Part shown: positions 8,872 through 18,241 of the stretch, in pieces
Numbering within the stretch: the first letter of the stretch is position 1
Layout of the letters: each line of letters begins with the position of its first letter
From: Campylobacter canadensis
GTDB taxonomy: Bacteria; Campylobacterota; Campylobacteria; Campylobacterales; Campylobacteraceae
Assembly: GCF_013177655.1 (NCBI RefSeq)
Contig: NZ_CP035946.1
Span: 1,612,001-1,676,000 of the forward strand
DNA length: 64,000 nucleotides
Direction: 5' to 3'
Position numbers and translations under genes: made by a program
The notes under the pieces: model-generated
The model's database searches: none
Seen by the model: only the letters and a program-made list of their open reading frames with translations
Told to the model about the DNA's origin: nothing

Positions 8872-9857
8872 TTTAATACCTCGTAAGAAATAATATCAAT
8901 TTTTGAGCTTAAAAATTTATCACAAGATTTTAAATTTTCACATAATTTTGTGCTTAAATATTTTTTAGAACAATCAGCAAAAACACTTGTTACTATGCAA
9001 TCTCCATAAAGCTCTTTAGCCTTAATTGCTGCTAAGAAATTCGCACCTGAGCTAATTCCTACTCCAAGCCCACTTTTAGCTAATTTTTGCGCCATAATTA
9101 CACTATCTACATCATTTACTATAATAATATCATCTAATTCATCTAATTTTACAATACTAGGCACAAAGCCATCGCCTATTCCTTGAATTAAATGTTCAGC
9201 ATCTTGCCCAGGATAAGTCATACTAGCGCAACCTTCAGGCTCAACAGGGCAAACTTTTATATTGCTATCATAAGCTTTTAAAGCTTTTGCAACACCCATA
9301 ATTGTTCCACCCGTACCAACACCTGCAACAAAACAATCTGCTTTTAAATTAATCTTTTGCAAGTCATTAATTATTTCTTGCCCTGTTGTAATATGTGCTT
9401 TTACATTGCTTAAATTATCAAATTGTTGAGGTCTAAAAGCATTTTCTTTACTAGCTGCAATATCAGCAAGTCTTACACTGCCACTAAATCCACCTTCTTC
9501 TTTGCTAACTTCTCTTAATTTTGCTCCATAGCTTAAAATTAATTTTTTTCTTTCTTCGCTCATCCAAGATGGCATAAATATTTCAACCTCACAGCCTAAA
9601 TAAGCACCTAAAGCACTAAAAGCAATTCCTGTATTTCCACTAGTTGCTTCTTTTATACCCATTCCTTCTTTAAAACTTTTATCCTTGTAAGCATCTTCAA
9701 TAATATTAATTGCCATTCTATCCTTAATTGAACCACTTGGATTAAAGCATTCTAGTTTAAAAAAAGCAAAAGACTTTTTGTTGTTAAAGCTATAATTTAC
9801 TCTTACTAAAGGAGTATTTCCTACCAGCTTTTTATAATTTTGAATTTTGTTTAACAT
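8868..9857 (-). CDS. cysK: Cysteine synthase (O-acetylserine sulfhydrylase), PLP enzyme
   Basis: The 329-residue fold-type II PLP enzyme makes cysteine from O-acetylserine and sulfide. SGSIKDR carries the Schiff-base lysine, EATSGNTG binds the substrate carboxylate, GVGTGGT binds the PLP phosphate, and GISSGAN is the conserved late loop. CysK versus CysM cannot be separated with certainty from sequence alone. It is the first gene of a two-gene unit with the DUF1090 protein. Confidence 0.88.
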   Translation of the reverse strand: MLNKIQNYKKLVGNTPLVRVNYSFNNKKSFAFFKLECFNPSGSIKDRMAINIIEDAYKDKSFKEGMGIKEATSGNTGIAFSALGAYLGCEVEIFMPSWMSEERKKLILSYGAKLREVSKEEGGFSGSVRLADIAASKENAFRPQQFDNLSNVKAHITTGQEIINDLQKINLKADCFVAGVGTGGTIMGVAKALKAYDSNIKVCPVEPEGCASMTYPGQDAEHLIQGIGDGFVPSIVKLDELDDIIIVNDVDSVIMAQKLAKSGLGVGISSGANFLAAIKAKELYGDCIVTSVFADCSKKYLSTKLCENLKSCDKFLSSKIDIISYEVLK

Positions 9858-9920
9858 AATTTTTCCTTGTTTAAAATTAAAAATATTCTAACATAAAAAG
9901 TGTTATTAATTTTTTTTGAT

Positions 9921-9926
9921 TACAAT
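9921..9926 (+). promoter_or_regulatory. Candidate -10 box for the small basic protein gene
   Basis: TACAAT, preceded by a run of T residues, lies 31 bp before the ATG at 9957. An AAGGTG ribosome site sits in between. Confidence 0.4.
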
Positions 9927-9956
9927 AAATAAAATTGTTATCAAAAAGGTGAAAAA

Positions 9957-10178
9957 ATGTTTTCTTTTTTTAAAAAATGCTTTTGCTTTGTGAAAAATCT
10001 TTTTTCAAAGAAAAAAAGCAAAACAAATAAAATTAAAAGTGTTGTTTTAAACTTTGTTGGTAAAAAAGAAAAAGAAAAAAATGAATTTTTACACAACTTA
10101 GTTGAGTTTGTATTAAATGAATTTGGTTTTGCAAAATATATTAAATTGTATTCTCTTTTTACTAAGGCTTTAAGTTAA
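9957..10178 (+). CDS. Small basic protein of unknown function (73 aa)
   Basis: The product is not recognised. The first 30 residues (MFSFFKKCFCFVKNLFSKKK) are rich in Phe and Lys with two Cys, and could form an amphipathic, membrane-binding helix. The rest is charged, then ends in a hydrophobic helix. It has an RBS (AAGGTG) and a candidate promoter, and ends 35 bp before rarA. A peptide toxin or membrane-associated protein is possible but unsupported. Confidence 0.5.
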   Translation: MFSFFKKCFCFVKNLFSKKKSKTNKIKSVVLNFVGKKEKEKNEFLHNLVEFVLNEFGFAKYIKLYSLFTKALS

Positions 10179-10189
10179 AATACTATTAT
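10168..10189 (+). promoter_or_regulatory. Candidate promoter for rarA-selB
   Basis: CTTTAAGTT followed by TATTAT (10184-10189) resembles the Campylobacter vegetative promoter (T-rich TTTAAG element, then -10). It lies across the end of the small basic gene and 25 bp upstream of the rarA ATG. Confidence 0.45.
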
Positions 10190-10213
10190 GTTTTCTTTTT
10201 TAAAAGGAAGAAA

Positions 10214-11317
10214 ATGTTTGTAGGACAAGAGCATATACAAGAGTTGTTTGATAAATTTATTGAAAATAAAGAAATTCCACATTCATTTTTTTATGGTCCA
10301 AGTGGAGTTGGCAAAACAACTTATGCAAAAGAAATTGCAAAAAAACTAAACACTTCATTTTATGAATTTGACGCTGCTAATTTTAAACTTGATGATTTAA
10401 GAAAAATCAGCCTAAGTGATAGCATTTTTAAACCTATTATTTTCATTGATGAAGTTCATAGATTAAATAGTACAAATATGGACGCACTCTTAAAACCACT
10501 TGAAAAAAATACTTTCTTTTTTATCTGTGCTAGTACGCTTAATCCTTACTCTGCTATAAATAGCGCTTTGCGTTCAAGATTATTATTTTTTGAGTTCAAT
10601 CCATTAAGCGATGAAGATTTAGAAAAAATTCTTGATAATTTAGATAATAATCTAAGCAAAGAAATAAAAGAATTTTTAATTAAATCAAGTTCATTTGATG
10701 CAAGAGCTATGATTAACCTTTTAGAAAATGCAAAAAAATTAGGAGAGCTTAGCTTAGAAAATTTAAAAAAAATAAGAGCGCATTTTATTAGTAATCAAAA
10801 CGATGCTTTACTTACTTCTGCTTTTATTAAAAGCTTAAGAGCAAGTGATACAAATGCTGCATTGCTTTATTTAGCAAGAATGATAAATGAAAATTATGAT
10901 GTTTTATATATTGCAAGAAGATTAGTAATTTTTGCAAGTGAAGATGTATCAAATGCCAATCCTAACGCACTTTTACTTGCAAACGCTTGTTTAAATTCTG
11001 TAAAACAAATTGGCTATCCTGAAGCAAGAATAATACTTTCTCAATGTGTAGTTTTTTTAAGTAAATGCAAAAAATCAAATGCAAGTTATTTAGCGATAAA
11101 TAAAGCACTTGATTATGTAAAAAATAATAAATTAAGCCCTATTCCAAAATACTTAGATAATTATAGCCCTTTTAAAAAAGATTATATTTATCCGCACGAT
11201 AATCCGCATAAAAAGCAAATAATGGCAAATGATTGCCCTATTTTTTATAAAGATAATGCAATTGGTTATGAAAAAAATTTTGAAATTTGGCAAAAAGAAG
11301 GACTTTATAAATGTTAA
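10214..11317 (+). CDS. rarA: Replication-associated recombination protein A (RarA/MgsA AAA+ ATPase)
   Basis: The 367-residue protein is a clamp-loader-like AAA+ ATPase acting at stalled replication forks. Walker A is GPSGVGKTT (about residues 31-39), Walker B IFIDEVHR (about 75-82), and the arginine-finger SALRSRL follows. The C-terminal half contains the tetramerisation region (DALLTSAFIKSLRASDTNAALLYLARM) and YPEARI. It is slightly shorter than E. coli RarA. The stop overlaps the selB start by 7 bp. Confidence 0.9.
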   Translation: MFVGQEHIQELFDKFIENKEIPHSFFYGPSGVGKTTYAKEIAKKLNTSFYEFDAANFKLDDLRKISLSDSIFKPIIFIDEVHRLNSTNMDALLKPLEKNTFFFICASTLNPYSAINSALRSRLLFFEFNPLSDEDLEKILDNLDNNLSKEIKEFLIKSSSFDARAMINLLENAKKLGELSLENLKKIRAHFISNQNDALLTSAFIKSLRASDTNAALLYLARMINENYDVLYIARRLVIFASEDVSNANPNALLLANACLNSVKQIGYPEARIILSQCVVFLSKCKKSNASYLAINKALDYVKNNKLSPIPKYLDNYSPFKKDYIYPHDNPHKKQIMANDCPIFYKDNAIGYEKNFEIWQKEGLYKC

Positions 11318-13032
11318 TAATAAACACAGCAGGTCATATTGACCACGGCAAAAGCTCAATTATTAAAGCATTAAATGGTTTTGATGGAGATAGCACACAA
11401 GAAGAAATAAGAAGGGCTATTACTATTGATTTATCATTTTCTAATTTAGAAGATGTATCTTTTATTGATGTTCCAGGACATGAAAATTTGCTTAAAACAA
11501 TGGTTTTAGGTGTGCAAAGCGAATACGCAATGCTTGTAGTTGATATAAACGAAGGTTTAAAAGAACAAAGCAAAGAACATATATTAATTCTTAAAATTTT
11601 AGACGTTAAAAATATAATTTTAGTTTTAAATAAAATTGACTTGTGTAAAAATATTGATGAAAAAAAAGCTGAAATTTTATCTTCAATTGATTTTAAACCT
11701 TTACAAACTTTTTTAGTAAGCGCTAAAACAAATGAAGGAATTGATGATTTAAAGCATTTTATTTTAAATCTTAAAAGACCACAATATATTGAAGATGACT
11801 TTGTGAGAATTTTTATTGATAGGGTCTTTAATGTAAAAGGTCAAGGTAATGTTGCTACAGGAATTTTACGCAATGGAGCAATAAAAGAAAATCTAAATTT
11901 AGTAAATGAAAACAATGAAAATGTACAAATAAAGCAAATTCAAGTGCAACACAAAAATACAGATTGTGCTTATGCGCTTAGTAGAGTTGCCTTTACTTAT
12001 AAAGGCAAATTAGAAAAAAATCAAATTCTTGCAAAAAAAGGTTATTTAAGAAAGACAAAAACAATTTATGCAAGTATAAATACAAAATTAAAACATTTAG
12101 AAAAGGTTTTATTTTGTTGTGGTTCAAAGATAATTAATGCTACTTATTATGAATTTGGCGAATATGCTAGATTTGAACTTGAACAAGAATGTGCTTTTTG
12201 CTTTGATGATGCTTATATTGTTTTAAAAAATTCAAGATTTGCAGCAGGTGGAAAAATACTTTTAAGTGTTGTTGAGCCATTAAAAAAACAAAAATTATTA
12301 GAACTTTTAAATTTACTTAATAAAAAAGATTTTTATGAAGTTTTTAAATTTTTAAGCAAGGTTCATATTTTTGGTTTTGGTTTATTTTGCTCTAAGCAAA
12401 GATTTAATTTAGATTTAAATAAAGCTTTAAATATCGCACAAGAGCTTAATTTATTATTTGATAAAGACAAAGCTTGTCTTTACTCGCACGAAGCCTTAGA
12501 AAAAACAAGTAAAAAAATAAAACAATTGTTTGATAAAAACAAATACTCAATGCAAAGTGCAAATTCTCTTAGCAAAAGTTTAGAAATTGATAGTTTTTTG
12601 TGTGATATTGCTTTAAAAAATATGCAAGATTTAGAATGTAAAAACAAATTATATTTTAAAAAGGGCTTAGATTATGAAGAATTAAATCAAAATATAAAAG
12701 ATATTTTATTTTCTAAGCTTGATTTACTTACCCCAAACGCTCCTTATAATATTTATGATGAACTTAACTTAGATAGAAAACAAGGAGATTTATTAATGAA
12801 AGAATTATGTGCAAGAAATCTAATAATAAGACTAGCTCATAATTATTTTTTAAGCAAAAGAGCCTTAGATGAATTTGTACAAAAACTAACACCATTTTTG
12901 AAAAAAGGTTTAGATGTGCAAGAATTAAAAAATAATTTTAATTTAAGTAGAAAATATGCAATTGCAATTTTAGATTATTTAAGCACACAAAAAAATATAA
13001 AAAATATTGATAATAAACGCTTTTTAATCTAA
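11311..13032 (+). CDS. selB: Selenocysteine-specific translation elongation factor
   Basis: The 573-residue GTPase carries selenocysteyl-tRNA to UGA codons. G1 is AGHIDHGKSS, G3 DVPGHEN, G4 NKID, and SAKTNEG marks the G5 region. EF-Tu-like domain II includes VFNVKGQGNVATGIL. The C-terminal 200 residues form winged-helix repeats that bind the SECIS hairpin. Its presence implies selA, selD and tRNA-Sec elsewhere, and a selenoprotein such as formate dehydrogenase. In C. jejuni selB also precedes a DsbC-like gene, but selA rather than rarA is upstream. Confidence 0.95.
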   Translation: MLIINTAGHIDHGKSSIIKALNGFDGDSTQEEIRRAITIDLSFSNLEDVSFIDVPGHENLLKTMVLGVQSEYAMLVVDINEGLKEQSKEHILILKILDVKNIILVLNKIDLCKNIDEKKAEILSSIDFKPLQTFLVSAKTNEGIDDLKHFILNLKRPQYIEDDFVRIFIDRVFNVKGQGNVATGILRNGAIKENLNLVNENNENVQIKQIQVQHKNTDCAYALSRVAFTYKGKLEKNQILAKKGYLRKTKTIYASINTKLKHLEKVLFCCGSKIINATYYEFGEYARFELEQECAFCFDDAYIVLKNSRFAAGGKILLSVVEPLKKQKLLELLNLLNKKDFYEVFKFLSKVHIFGFGLFCSKQRFNLDLNKALNIAQELNLLFDKDKACLYSHEALEKTSKKIKQLFDKNKYSMQSANSLSKSLEIDSFLCDIALKNMQDLECKNKLYFKKGLDYEELNQNIKDILFSKLDLLTPNAPYNIYDELNLDRKQGDLLMKELCARNLIIRLAHNYFLSKRALDEFVQKLTPFLKKGLDVQELKNNFNLSRKYAIAILDYLSTQKNIKNIDNKRFLI

Positions 13033-13065
13033 AATTTAGTTTTTTATATAAAACAAGGAGATAAA

Positions 13066-13797
13066 ATGAAAAAAGTTATTTTATTAAGTGCAATTAGTGC
13101 TAGTATTTTAGCAAGTGAGATTTCAGATAAAGCTTTAGATTTAATTAAATCTATGATGCCAAGTGATAAAATTGAAATCAAATTAGAAAACACAGAAAAA
13201 CTAGATGATACTGGCTTTGAAATGATAGAATTTGGCATTTATCAAGATGGCAATAAATTAGGAGAAGATATTGTCTTTTCAAACGGCGTTATTTTAAGCC
13301 CTGAAATTGTAAATATTAAAAGCTCTAAAAACTATAAATTAGAATACAGCCAAAAAAAAGAAGAGCAAAAAAAGGCTCAAATAGTTGGTAAAATTCCTAA
13401 TTTTTTAAAAGAGCATAAAGACATTGTTATATTCTTAGGTGATTCTAAGGCTAGCGTTGCTGATGTTGTGTTTAGCGACCCTGACTGTCCATACTGTAGA
13501 AAACATTTAGAATATTTAATGCAAACAAAAGAAATAAAACCAACTGCATTTATTTTAACACCACTTCCAATGCATAAAGATGCTTTAGCTAAATCTGTAT
13601 TAATTTTAGATGAGATTAAAAAGGCTAAAAACGATAAAGATAAACTAGAAGTACTTAAAAAATATTTTGCGCAAGTTGATTTTAAAGCTCCTGCAAATGA
13701 CAAATTAGACAAATACAAAAAAGTAACTGATGTAATTTTTTATGATTTAGGAATTTCAGCTACACCAAGTATTTTTGAAAATGTAAAAATTAAATAA
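13066..13797 (+). CDS. Periplasmic thiol:disulfide interchange protein, DsbC/DsbG-like
   Basis: The 243-residue protein has a short signal peptide (MKKVILLSAISASILAS), an N-terminal dimerisation-like domain and a thioredoxin fold. The active site is DPDCPYCRKH (about residues 140-150), CPYC being one variant found in the DsbC/G class. A cis-Pro region is seen in SATPSIF near the C-terminus. It probably acts as a disulfide isomerase or reductant in the periplasm. It lies 33 bp after selB, probably in the same transcript. Confidence 0.85.
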   Translation: MKKVILLSAISASILASEISDKALDLIKSMMPSDKIEIKLENTEKLDDTGFEMIEFGIYQDGNKLGEDIVFSNGVILSPEIVNIKSSKNYKLEYSQKKEEQKKAQIVGKIPNFLKEHKDIVIFLGDSKASVADVVFSDPDCPYCRKHLEYLMQTKEIKPTAFILTPLPMHKDALAKSVLILDEIKKAKNDKDKLEVLKKYFAQVDFKAPANDKLDKYKKVTDVIFYDLGISATPSIFENVKIK

Positions 13798-13799
13798 TA

Positions 13800-13827
13800 T
13801 TTTTTGGCTAATCTTTTAGCCAAAAAA
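13800..13827. terminator. Perfect hairpin after the DsbC-like gene
   Basis: An 11-bp perfect inverted repeat (TTTTTTGGCTA / TAGCCAAAAAA) with a 6-nt loop sits 2 bp past the stop. The U run is on the 5' side and the A run on the 3' side, the reverse of a canonical intrinsic terminator. It may instead be an RNA-stabilising 3' hairpin. Confidence 0.45.
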
Positions 13828-13947
13828 TACCTAAATCTAAACACAATCATAACTTATATATCTATTAATTATAAACTTTATGTTTATAAAAAATTCATAA
13901 TATTTATATAAAATAAACATTTTAATTTATTTTTTTAAGGAAACAAT

Positions 13948-15921
13948 ATGAAACTATCAACCAAGATTCCTATTTTAGTTGCAATTCCTTTAATTATTTG
14001 CTTTTTAGTTTTAGGAATTGTTAGTTTTCAGTCGTCTAAATCTGATGCTTTATTTTATACAGATAAAGGTAAGGAAAATGGACTTGATGCCACTATGCTA
14101 TATGTTGATGCGTTTTTTTCAGGAAAGATGAATTTCATTGACAAATTTGCGGTTATTTTATCTGAAAATGTTGATTTTAATAATAAGAATTTAACTGATG
14201 AAACTGTTAAAAATTATTTAAATAACTACTTAAATGTTTCAGGTTTTTCAGCTTTATTTGTTGGGTCTGCAAATACTGGAGCTTTTTATTATAAAAGTGT
14301 AGGCGAAGAACCTTACATCGTACCACACCAAGACGCAAGAGGTCGTGGCTGGTATAAAGATGCTTTAAGAGAAAATAAAACATATTTAGGCGGTGATGTT
14401 TATAATGATGAAAGATTACACGAAAAAGTTGTAACAATCTCAGCTCCAATTGTAAAAGATGGAAAGGTTGTAGGTGTAATTGGTGGAGATATGGCGTTTA
14501 AAAGTTTAAAGGATAATATCTTATCTCTTCATTTTTCAGACACAAATACAATTTTTGCTTACAATAGCGATTTAAAATTTGTTTTACACCCAAATGAAAA
14601 ACTTGAATTGCAAGCTCATGATGTATTAAAAACAATTGATAGTGAATTAAAAAAGACAGAAAAAGATGGCAAATATCAACCAATAATTTACACCTTTGAA
14701 GGTGCTGAAAAAACAGCAGTATGTACAAATTTTTCTAAAACAAATTGGAAATTTTGTAGCACGAATTTAACAAGTGATTTAAATGCTACATTAAATGATA
14801 TTTTAATGCAAAATATTTTGTTATTCTTGATTTCTTTAATTGTAATTTTAGCTTTTTTATGCTTTTTAATCAAACAAAGTTTAAATCCGCTAAATGCAAT
14901 TATGCAAGGTTCAAAAATATTCTTTGATTTCTTAAATCATAAAATTAAAAATGCAAGTTTAATTGATGTTAATACAAAAGATGAATTTGGCTTTATGGCT
15001 AATGCGATTAACGAAAATATTAAATTAGTTGAAAACAACCTAAAACAAGACACAATAGCGGTAGAACAAAGCGTTCAAACTGCAAAGGCTATTGAATCAG
15101 GTGACTTAAGTGCAAGAATTACACAAATGCCTGCAAATCCACAATTAATTGAACTTAAAAATGTATTAAACAAAATGCTAGATACCTTACAAGATAAGGT
15201 TGGTAAAAATACAAATGAGATTGAAAAAATCTTTGATGAATATGCACAAAATGATTTTAGGCGTGAATTAATAAACGCTAAAGGTAGAGTTGAAATTGCA
15301 ACAAATATGCTTGGTGAACAAGTAAGAAAAATGTTACAAGCTCAACTTGATAGCGCAAAAGTTTTACAAGAAAAAAGTCAAACTCTAAAAAGCTCTGTTG
15401 CAAAAATTAATGAAGGTGCAAGAGCACAAGCAAATAGCCTTCAAGAAAGTGCAGCTGCGGTTGAGCAAATGAGTGCATCTATGCAAGCAGTTAGCCAAAA
15501 ATCAAATGAAGTTATTAAAAACGGCGAAGATATTAAAAATGTAATCACTATGATTAGAGATATAGCAGAGCAAATTAACCTACTAGCATTAAATGCGGCT
15601 ATTGAAGCAGCTAGAGCAGGAGAGCATGGAAGAGGCTTTGCGGTTGTTGCTGATGAAGTTAGAAAACTAGCTGAAAACACTCAAAAATCACTAACAGAAA
15701 TTGAAGCAAGTGTTAATGTTTTAACTCAAGGAATAAATGATATGAGCGAAAGCATTAAAGAACAAACTCAAGCTATTTCTCAAATTAACGGAGCAATTAG
15801 TGAAATTGATGAATTAACTAGAGAAAATGTAAGCGTTGCACAAAGCACAAACGATATTGCTAGTGATGTTGATAATATGGCAAGTAGCGTTGTTGAACAG
15901 GTAAATAAAAACAAATTCTAA
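13948..15921 (+). CDS. Methyl-accepting chemotaxis protein with periplasmic dCache-type sensor
   Basis: The 657-residue receptor has helix 1 (residues 8-28), a periplasmic sensor (30-285), helix 2 (about 288-310), a HAMP-like segment, and a cytoplasmic signalling domain. The hairpin tip has the canonical [33 protein letters not shown]. The sensor contains [10 protein letters not shown], then LGGDVYND and VIGGDMA, the layout of dCache_1 domains of the amino-acid-binding type; ligand assignment is inference. It stands alone, with a terminator-like hairpin after the stop. Confidence 0.93.
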   Translation: MKLSTKIPILVAIPLIICFLVLGIVSFQSSKSDALFYTDKGKENGLDATMLYVDAFFSGKMNFIDKFAVILSENVDFNNKNLTDETVKNYLNNYLNVSGFSALFVGSANTGAFYYKSVGEEPYIVPHQDARGRGWYKDALRENKTYLGGDVYNDERLHEKVVTISAPIVKDGKVVGVIGGDMAFKSLKDNILSLHFSDTNTIFAYNSDLKFVLHPNEKLELQAHDVLKTIDSELKKTEKDGKYQPIIYTFEGAEKTAVCTNFSKTNWKFCSTNLTSDLNATLNDILMQNILLFLISLIVILAFLCFLIKQSLNPLNAIMQGSKIFFDFLNHKIKNASLIDVNTKDEFGFMANAINENIKLVENNLKQDTIAVEQSVQTAKAIESGDLSARITQMPANPQLIELKNVLNKMLDTLQDKVGKNTNEIEKIFDEYAQNDFRRELINAKGRVEIATNMLGEQVRKMLQAQLDSAKVLQEKSQTLKSSVAKINEGARAQANSLQESAAAVEQMSASMQAVSQKSNEVIKNGEDIKNVITMIRDIAEQINLLALNAAIEAARAGEHGRGFAVVADEVRKLAENTQKSLTEIEASVNVLTQGINDMSESIKEQTQAISQINGAISEIDELTRENVSVAQSTNDIASDVDNMASSVVEQVNKNKF

Positions 15922-15924
15922 CAC

Positions 15925-15950
15925 ATTCTCTCCTTTTTAGGAGAGAATTT
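15925..15950 (+). terminator. Terminator of the chemoreceptor gene
   Basis: A 9-bp perfect inverted repeat (ATTCTCTCC / GGAGAGAAT) with a TTTTTA loop is followed by TTTAATT, right after the chemoreceptor stop. Confidence 0.7.
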
Positions 15951-16099
15951 AATTAACAATATTTTTCTAGTAATTTTTAATAAAAATTAGTGCTATTTTA
16001 GAAACTAACAAAACATAAAGCATTTATTAAATTATAGCCTTAGCCATTCACTAAGCCAATAGTAGCATTAAGAATAGTTAAGCAAAAATCAACAAAATA

Positions 16100-16108
16100 C
16101 CCCCCCCC
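16100..16108 (+). repeat. Homopolymeric C9 tract
   Basis: Nine C residues occur in otherwise very AT-rich DNA at the left edge of the decayed methyltransferase remnant. Tracts of this kind vary in length by slippage in Campylobacter. Here no open frame crosses it, so it is probably a relic of a formerly phase-variable gene. Confidence 0.8.
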
Positions 16109-16109
16109 A

Positions 16110-17100
16110 CTTAGGCACTACACGAAATTTTTATATGAAAATATCTTAAAAGCCTATACTAGCTCTACTGAAGATTATTTGGGTAGATTTTATGCTAAAT
16201 TATAAGTTATAGTGGTGAAGATAGACAAAACTTATACATAGTTTTAAATCCTAAACACATAAACGAGCTTTTTGCGATTTGCTAGAGTTAAAAGCCAAGC
16301 CATAGAGTGCTTTTATTGCTGTGGGACTGCTAGATTTTTAATAGCTGAGAAAAAATAAGCTCTTTGGTATAGAAGTACAAGGTTATATGTTTAGCATAAC
16401 TAGAACAAATATGATTTTAGGAGTAGATAGCAAAAGCCACCTTGAAAAATTAGCACAAAACCATCAGAGTTACAACTTAAAAAAGGTGTAAAATAGCTAT
16501 AATAAATCCATCTTATTCTATGGGAGATAAAAACAATCCTAGTTTATATGAAATAAACTTCATATATAATTTACTAAACTCAGTGCTAGAAAACGGCAAA
16601 GTAGCTGCCATAGTGCCACAAAATACTTTTACAGGTAAAACTAGTTTTAAGAAGTCTTTAAAAAATACACACTAGAAGGCGTAATCACGCTAAATAAAAA
16701 TACCTTTTATGGAGTAGGAACAAATCCTTGTATAGCAATATTTACAGCTCATAATCCACACCCAAAAGATAAAATATGTAAGTTTATAAACTACGAAAAC
16801 GATGGCTTTGTGGTAAGTAAGCATATAGGGCTTATTGATGATGGCTCAAACAAAGATAAAAAACAACACCTACTTGATATATGGTTTGATAAAGAACCAA
16901 GCACAACTAAGTTTTGTGTAAAAACTACCATAAAACACGATGATGAATGGCTTCATTCTTTTTATTATTTTAACGATGAAATCCCTAGCAATGAAGATTT
17001 TGAGCAAACGATAGCTGATTATTTGACATTTGAAGTAAATATGATAACTCATGATAGGGGGTATTTGTTTGGCTTAGATGAAAGGGTGGCAAATGAATAA
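16110..17100 (+). pseudogene. hsdM: Decayed type I restriction-modification methyltransferase subunit (HsdM)
   Basis: Conceptual pieces in all three frames align in order to an N-6 DNA methylase: STEDYLGRFYAKL, then LNPKHINELFA, a damaged DPxCGTAGFLIA region, and IAIINPSYSMGDKNN (motif IV NPPY changed to NPSY). These are followed by VAAIVPQNTFTGKT and LNKNTFYGVGTNPCIAIF. At least one frameshift lies near 16665 and many stops and small deletions lie between 16200 and 16490. The first part of the gene is missing. Only the last 97 codons (from 16810) remain open to the stop at 17100, which overlaps the hsdS start. It is clearly non-functional as a methylase. Confidence 0.85.
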
Positions 17101-18178
17101 GCTAAGCCTTAATAGTGTAGAGTGGAAAGAATTTATAATAGGGGATCTTTTTAATATATTTGCAACTTCTAGTGGTATAGATAAAAACAAGCTAAAGTTA
17201 GGAGATGGAAATATGCCTTATATAACTAGAAGTGATTTAAATAATGGTATAAGCTTGTTTATTCCATATAAACAAAATAATAAGTATAAAATAGATTGTG
17301 GTAATGTGATTACAATAGGTTTGGATACACAAACTGTATTTTATCAAAACTGTGATTTTTATACAGGTCAAAATATACAAATAGTTAAACATGACAAGTT
17401 TAATAAATACAATGCTTTGTTTTTTATTCCATTGATCAAAAAACAAATGCAAAAATTTAATTGTGGTGGAAATGGTGCAACATTAACAAGGTTGAAAAGA
17501 ACTAAAATTTTGCTCCCTATTGATGAAAAAGGTGAGCCTAATTGGGAGTTTATGGAAAATTACATAAAACAGATAATAAATAGGCAAAAATCACAAATTA
17601 TAAACTACTACAAATCGCAGTTAAGCGATATTGCTTATGGGGGGGGGGATTTACAAAATAGCGATATAGAATGGAAGAGTTTTAAGGCGTATGATGTGTT
17701 TTATACTTTTACTAATAAAAATAAACTTCAAACCCCGACTGGTTCTTATATCAATAAAACATTGTTGGAAAAATATAATATACCAAGAATTACCGTTAAG
17801 GGTATAAATAATGGGGTTGATAGTCTTTCAAGTTGTAAAAGTGAGAAAATAGTATTTTTTAGCAATTTTATAAGCGTGTCGTTTTTGGGTAGCGTTTTTT
17901 ATCACCCATATAAAGCTTCAATAGATATGAAAGTTCACGCACTTATCCCTTTAAATATAGAACTGAATAAATATATTGCTAATTTTTTAATACCTATTAT
18001 CAAAAATAATATAGCTTTCTCATCGTATGGTAATCAGCTTTCAAGTACTGATTTAGCACAATTAACATTAATTTTACCAATTGATGAAAAAGGTGAGCCT
18101 AATTGGGAGTATATGCAAAAGTACATAAAGCAAAAGTTTACTTTACAAGTAAAACAGATTATAAAATATTTTAAATAA
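17093..18178 (+). CDS. hsdS: Type I restriction-modification specificity subunit (HsdS), phase-variable
   Basis: The 361-residue protein has two target recognition domains: TRD1 (about residues 8-150) and TRD2 (about 190-330). Each is followed by a near-identical conserved segment, LPIDEKGEPNWE plus a lysine-rich helix. ATG 17093 overlaps the hsdM remnant stop; ATG 17078 is an alternative. A G10 tract (17639-17648) between the halves keeps the frame open here. One G less or one more leads to a stop within about ten codons, leaving a half-S with TRD1 only. The adjacent hsdM is dead and no hsdR is in view, so any activity would need a methylase encoded elsewhere. Confidence 0.85.
   Translation: MNKLSLNSVEWKEFIIGDLFNIFATSSGIDKNKLKLGDGNMPYITRSDLNNGISLFIPYKQNNKYKIDCGNVITIGLDTQTVFYQNCDFYTGQNIQIVKHDKFNKYNALFFIPLIKKQMQKFNCGGNGATLTRLKRTKILLPIDEKGEPNWEFMENYIKQIINRQKSQIINYYKSQLSDIAYGGGDLQNSDIEWKSFKAYDVFYTFTNKNKLQTPTGSYINKTLLEKYNIPRITVKGINNGVDSLSSCKSEKIVFFSNFISVSFLGSVFYHPYKASIDMKVHALIPLNIELNKYIANFLIPIIKNNIAFSSYGNQLSSTDLAQLTLILPIDEKGEPNWEYMQKYIKQKFTLQVKQIIKYFK
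17519..17549 (+). repeat. Direct repeat copy 1 in hsdS
   Basis: This 31-bp stretch, beginning ATTGATGAAAAAGG, is identical to 18080-18110. The two copies encode the conserved segment after each recognition domain, 561 bp apart. Such repeats can support domain exchange or deletion. Confidence 0.85.
17639..17648 (+). repeat. G10 contingency tract in hsdS
   Basis: Ten consecutive G residues are read as Gly-Gly-Gly after TAT. With 9 or 11 G the frame ends at a TAG shortly downstream. This is the classic Campylobacter phase-variation signature, and the copy in this assembly is in the ON length. Confidence 0.9.
18080..18110 (+). repeat. Direct repeat copy 2 in hsdS
   Basis: Identical 31-bp partner of 17519-17549, located after the second target recognition domain. 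Confidence 0.85.
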
Positions 18179-18241
18179 ATTTAGCAAAGTAAAAAGCATA
18201 TTAAAAGTATAATAAATGTAATTTTTTTATAAAATTGCTTG

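Noticed and set aside
15922-16099. Insertion sequence or prophage end next to the decayed hsdM
   Set aside because: No transposase fragment, terminal inverted repeat or target duplication could be seen.
16810-17100. A 96-aa open frame as an independent gene
   Set aside because: It is the C-terminal piece of the decayed hsdM, continuous with upstream fragments in the same and other frames.
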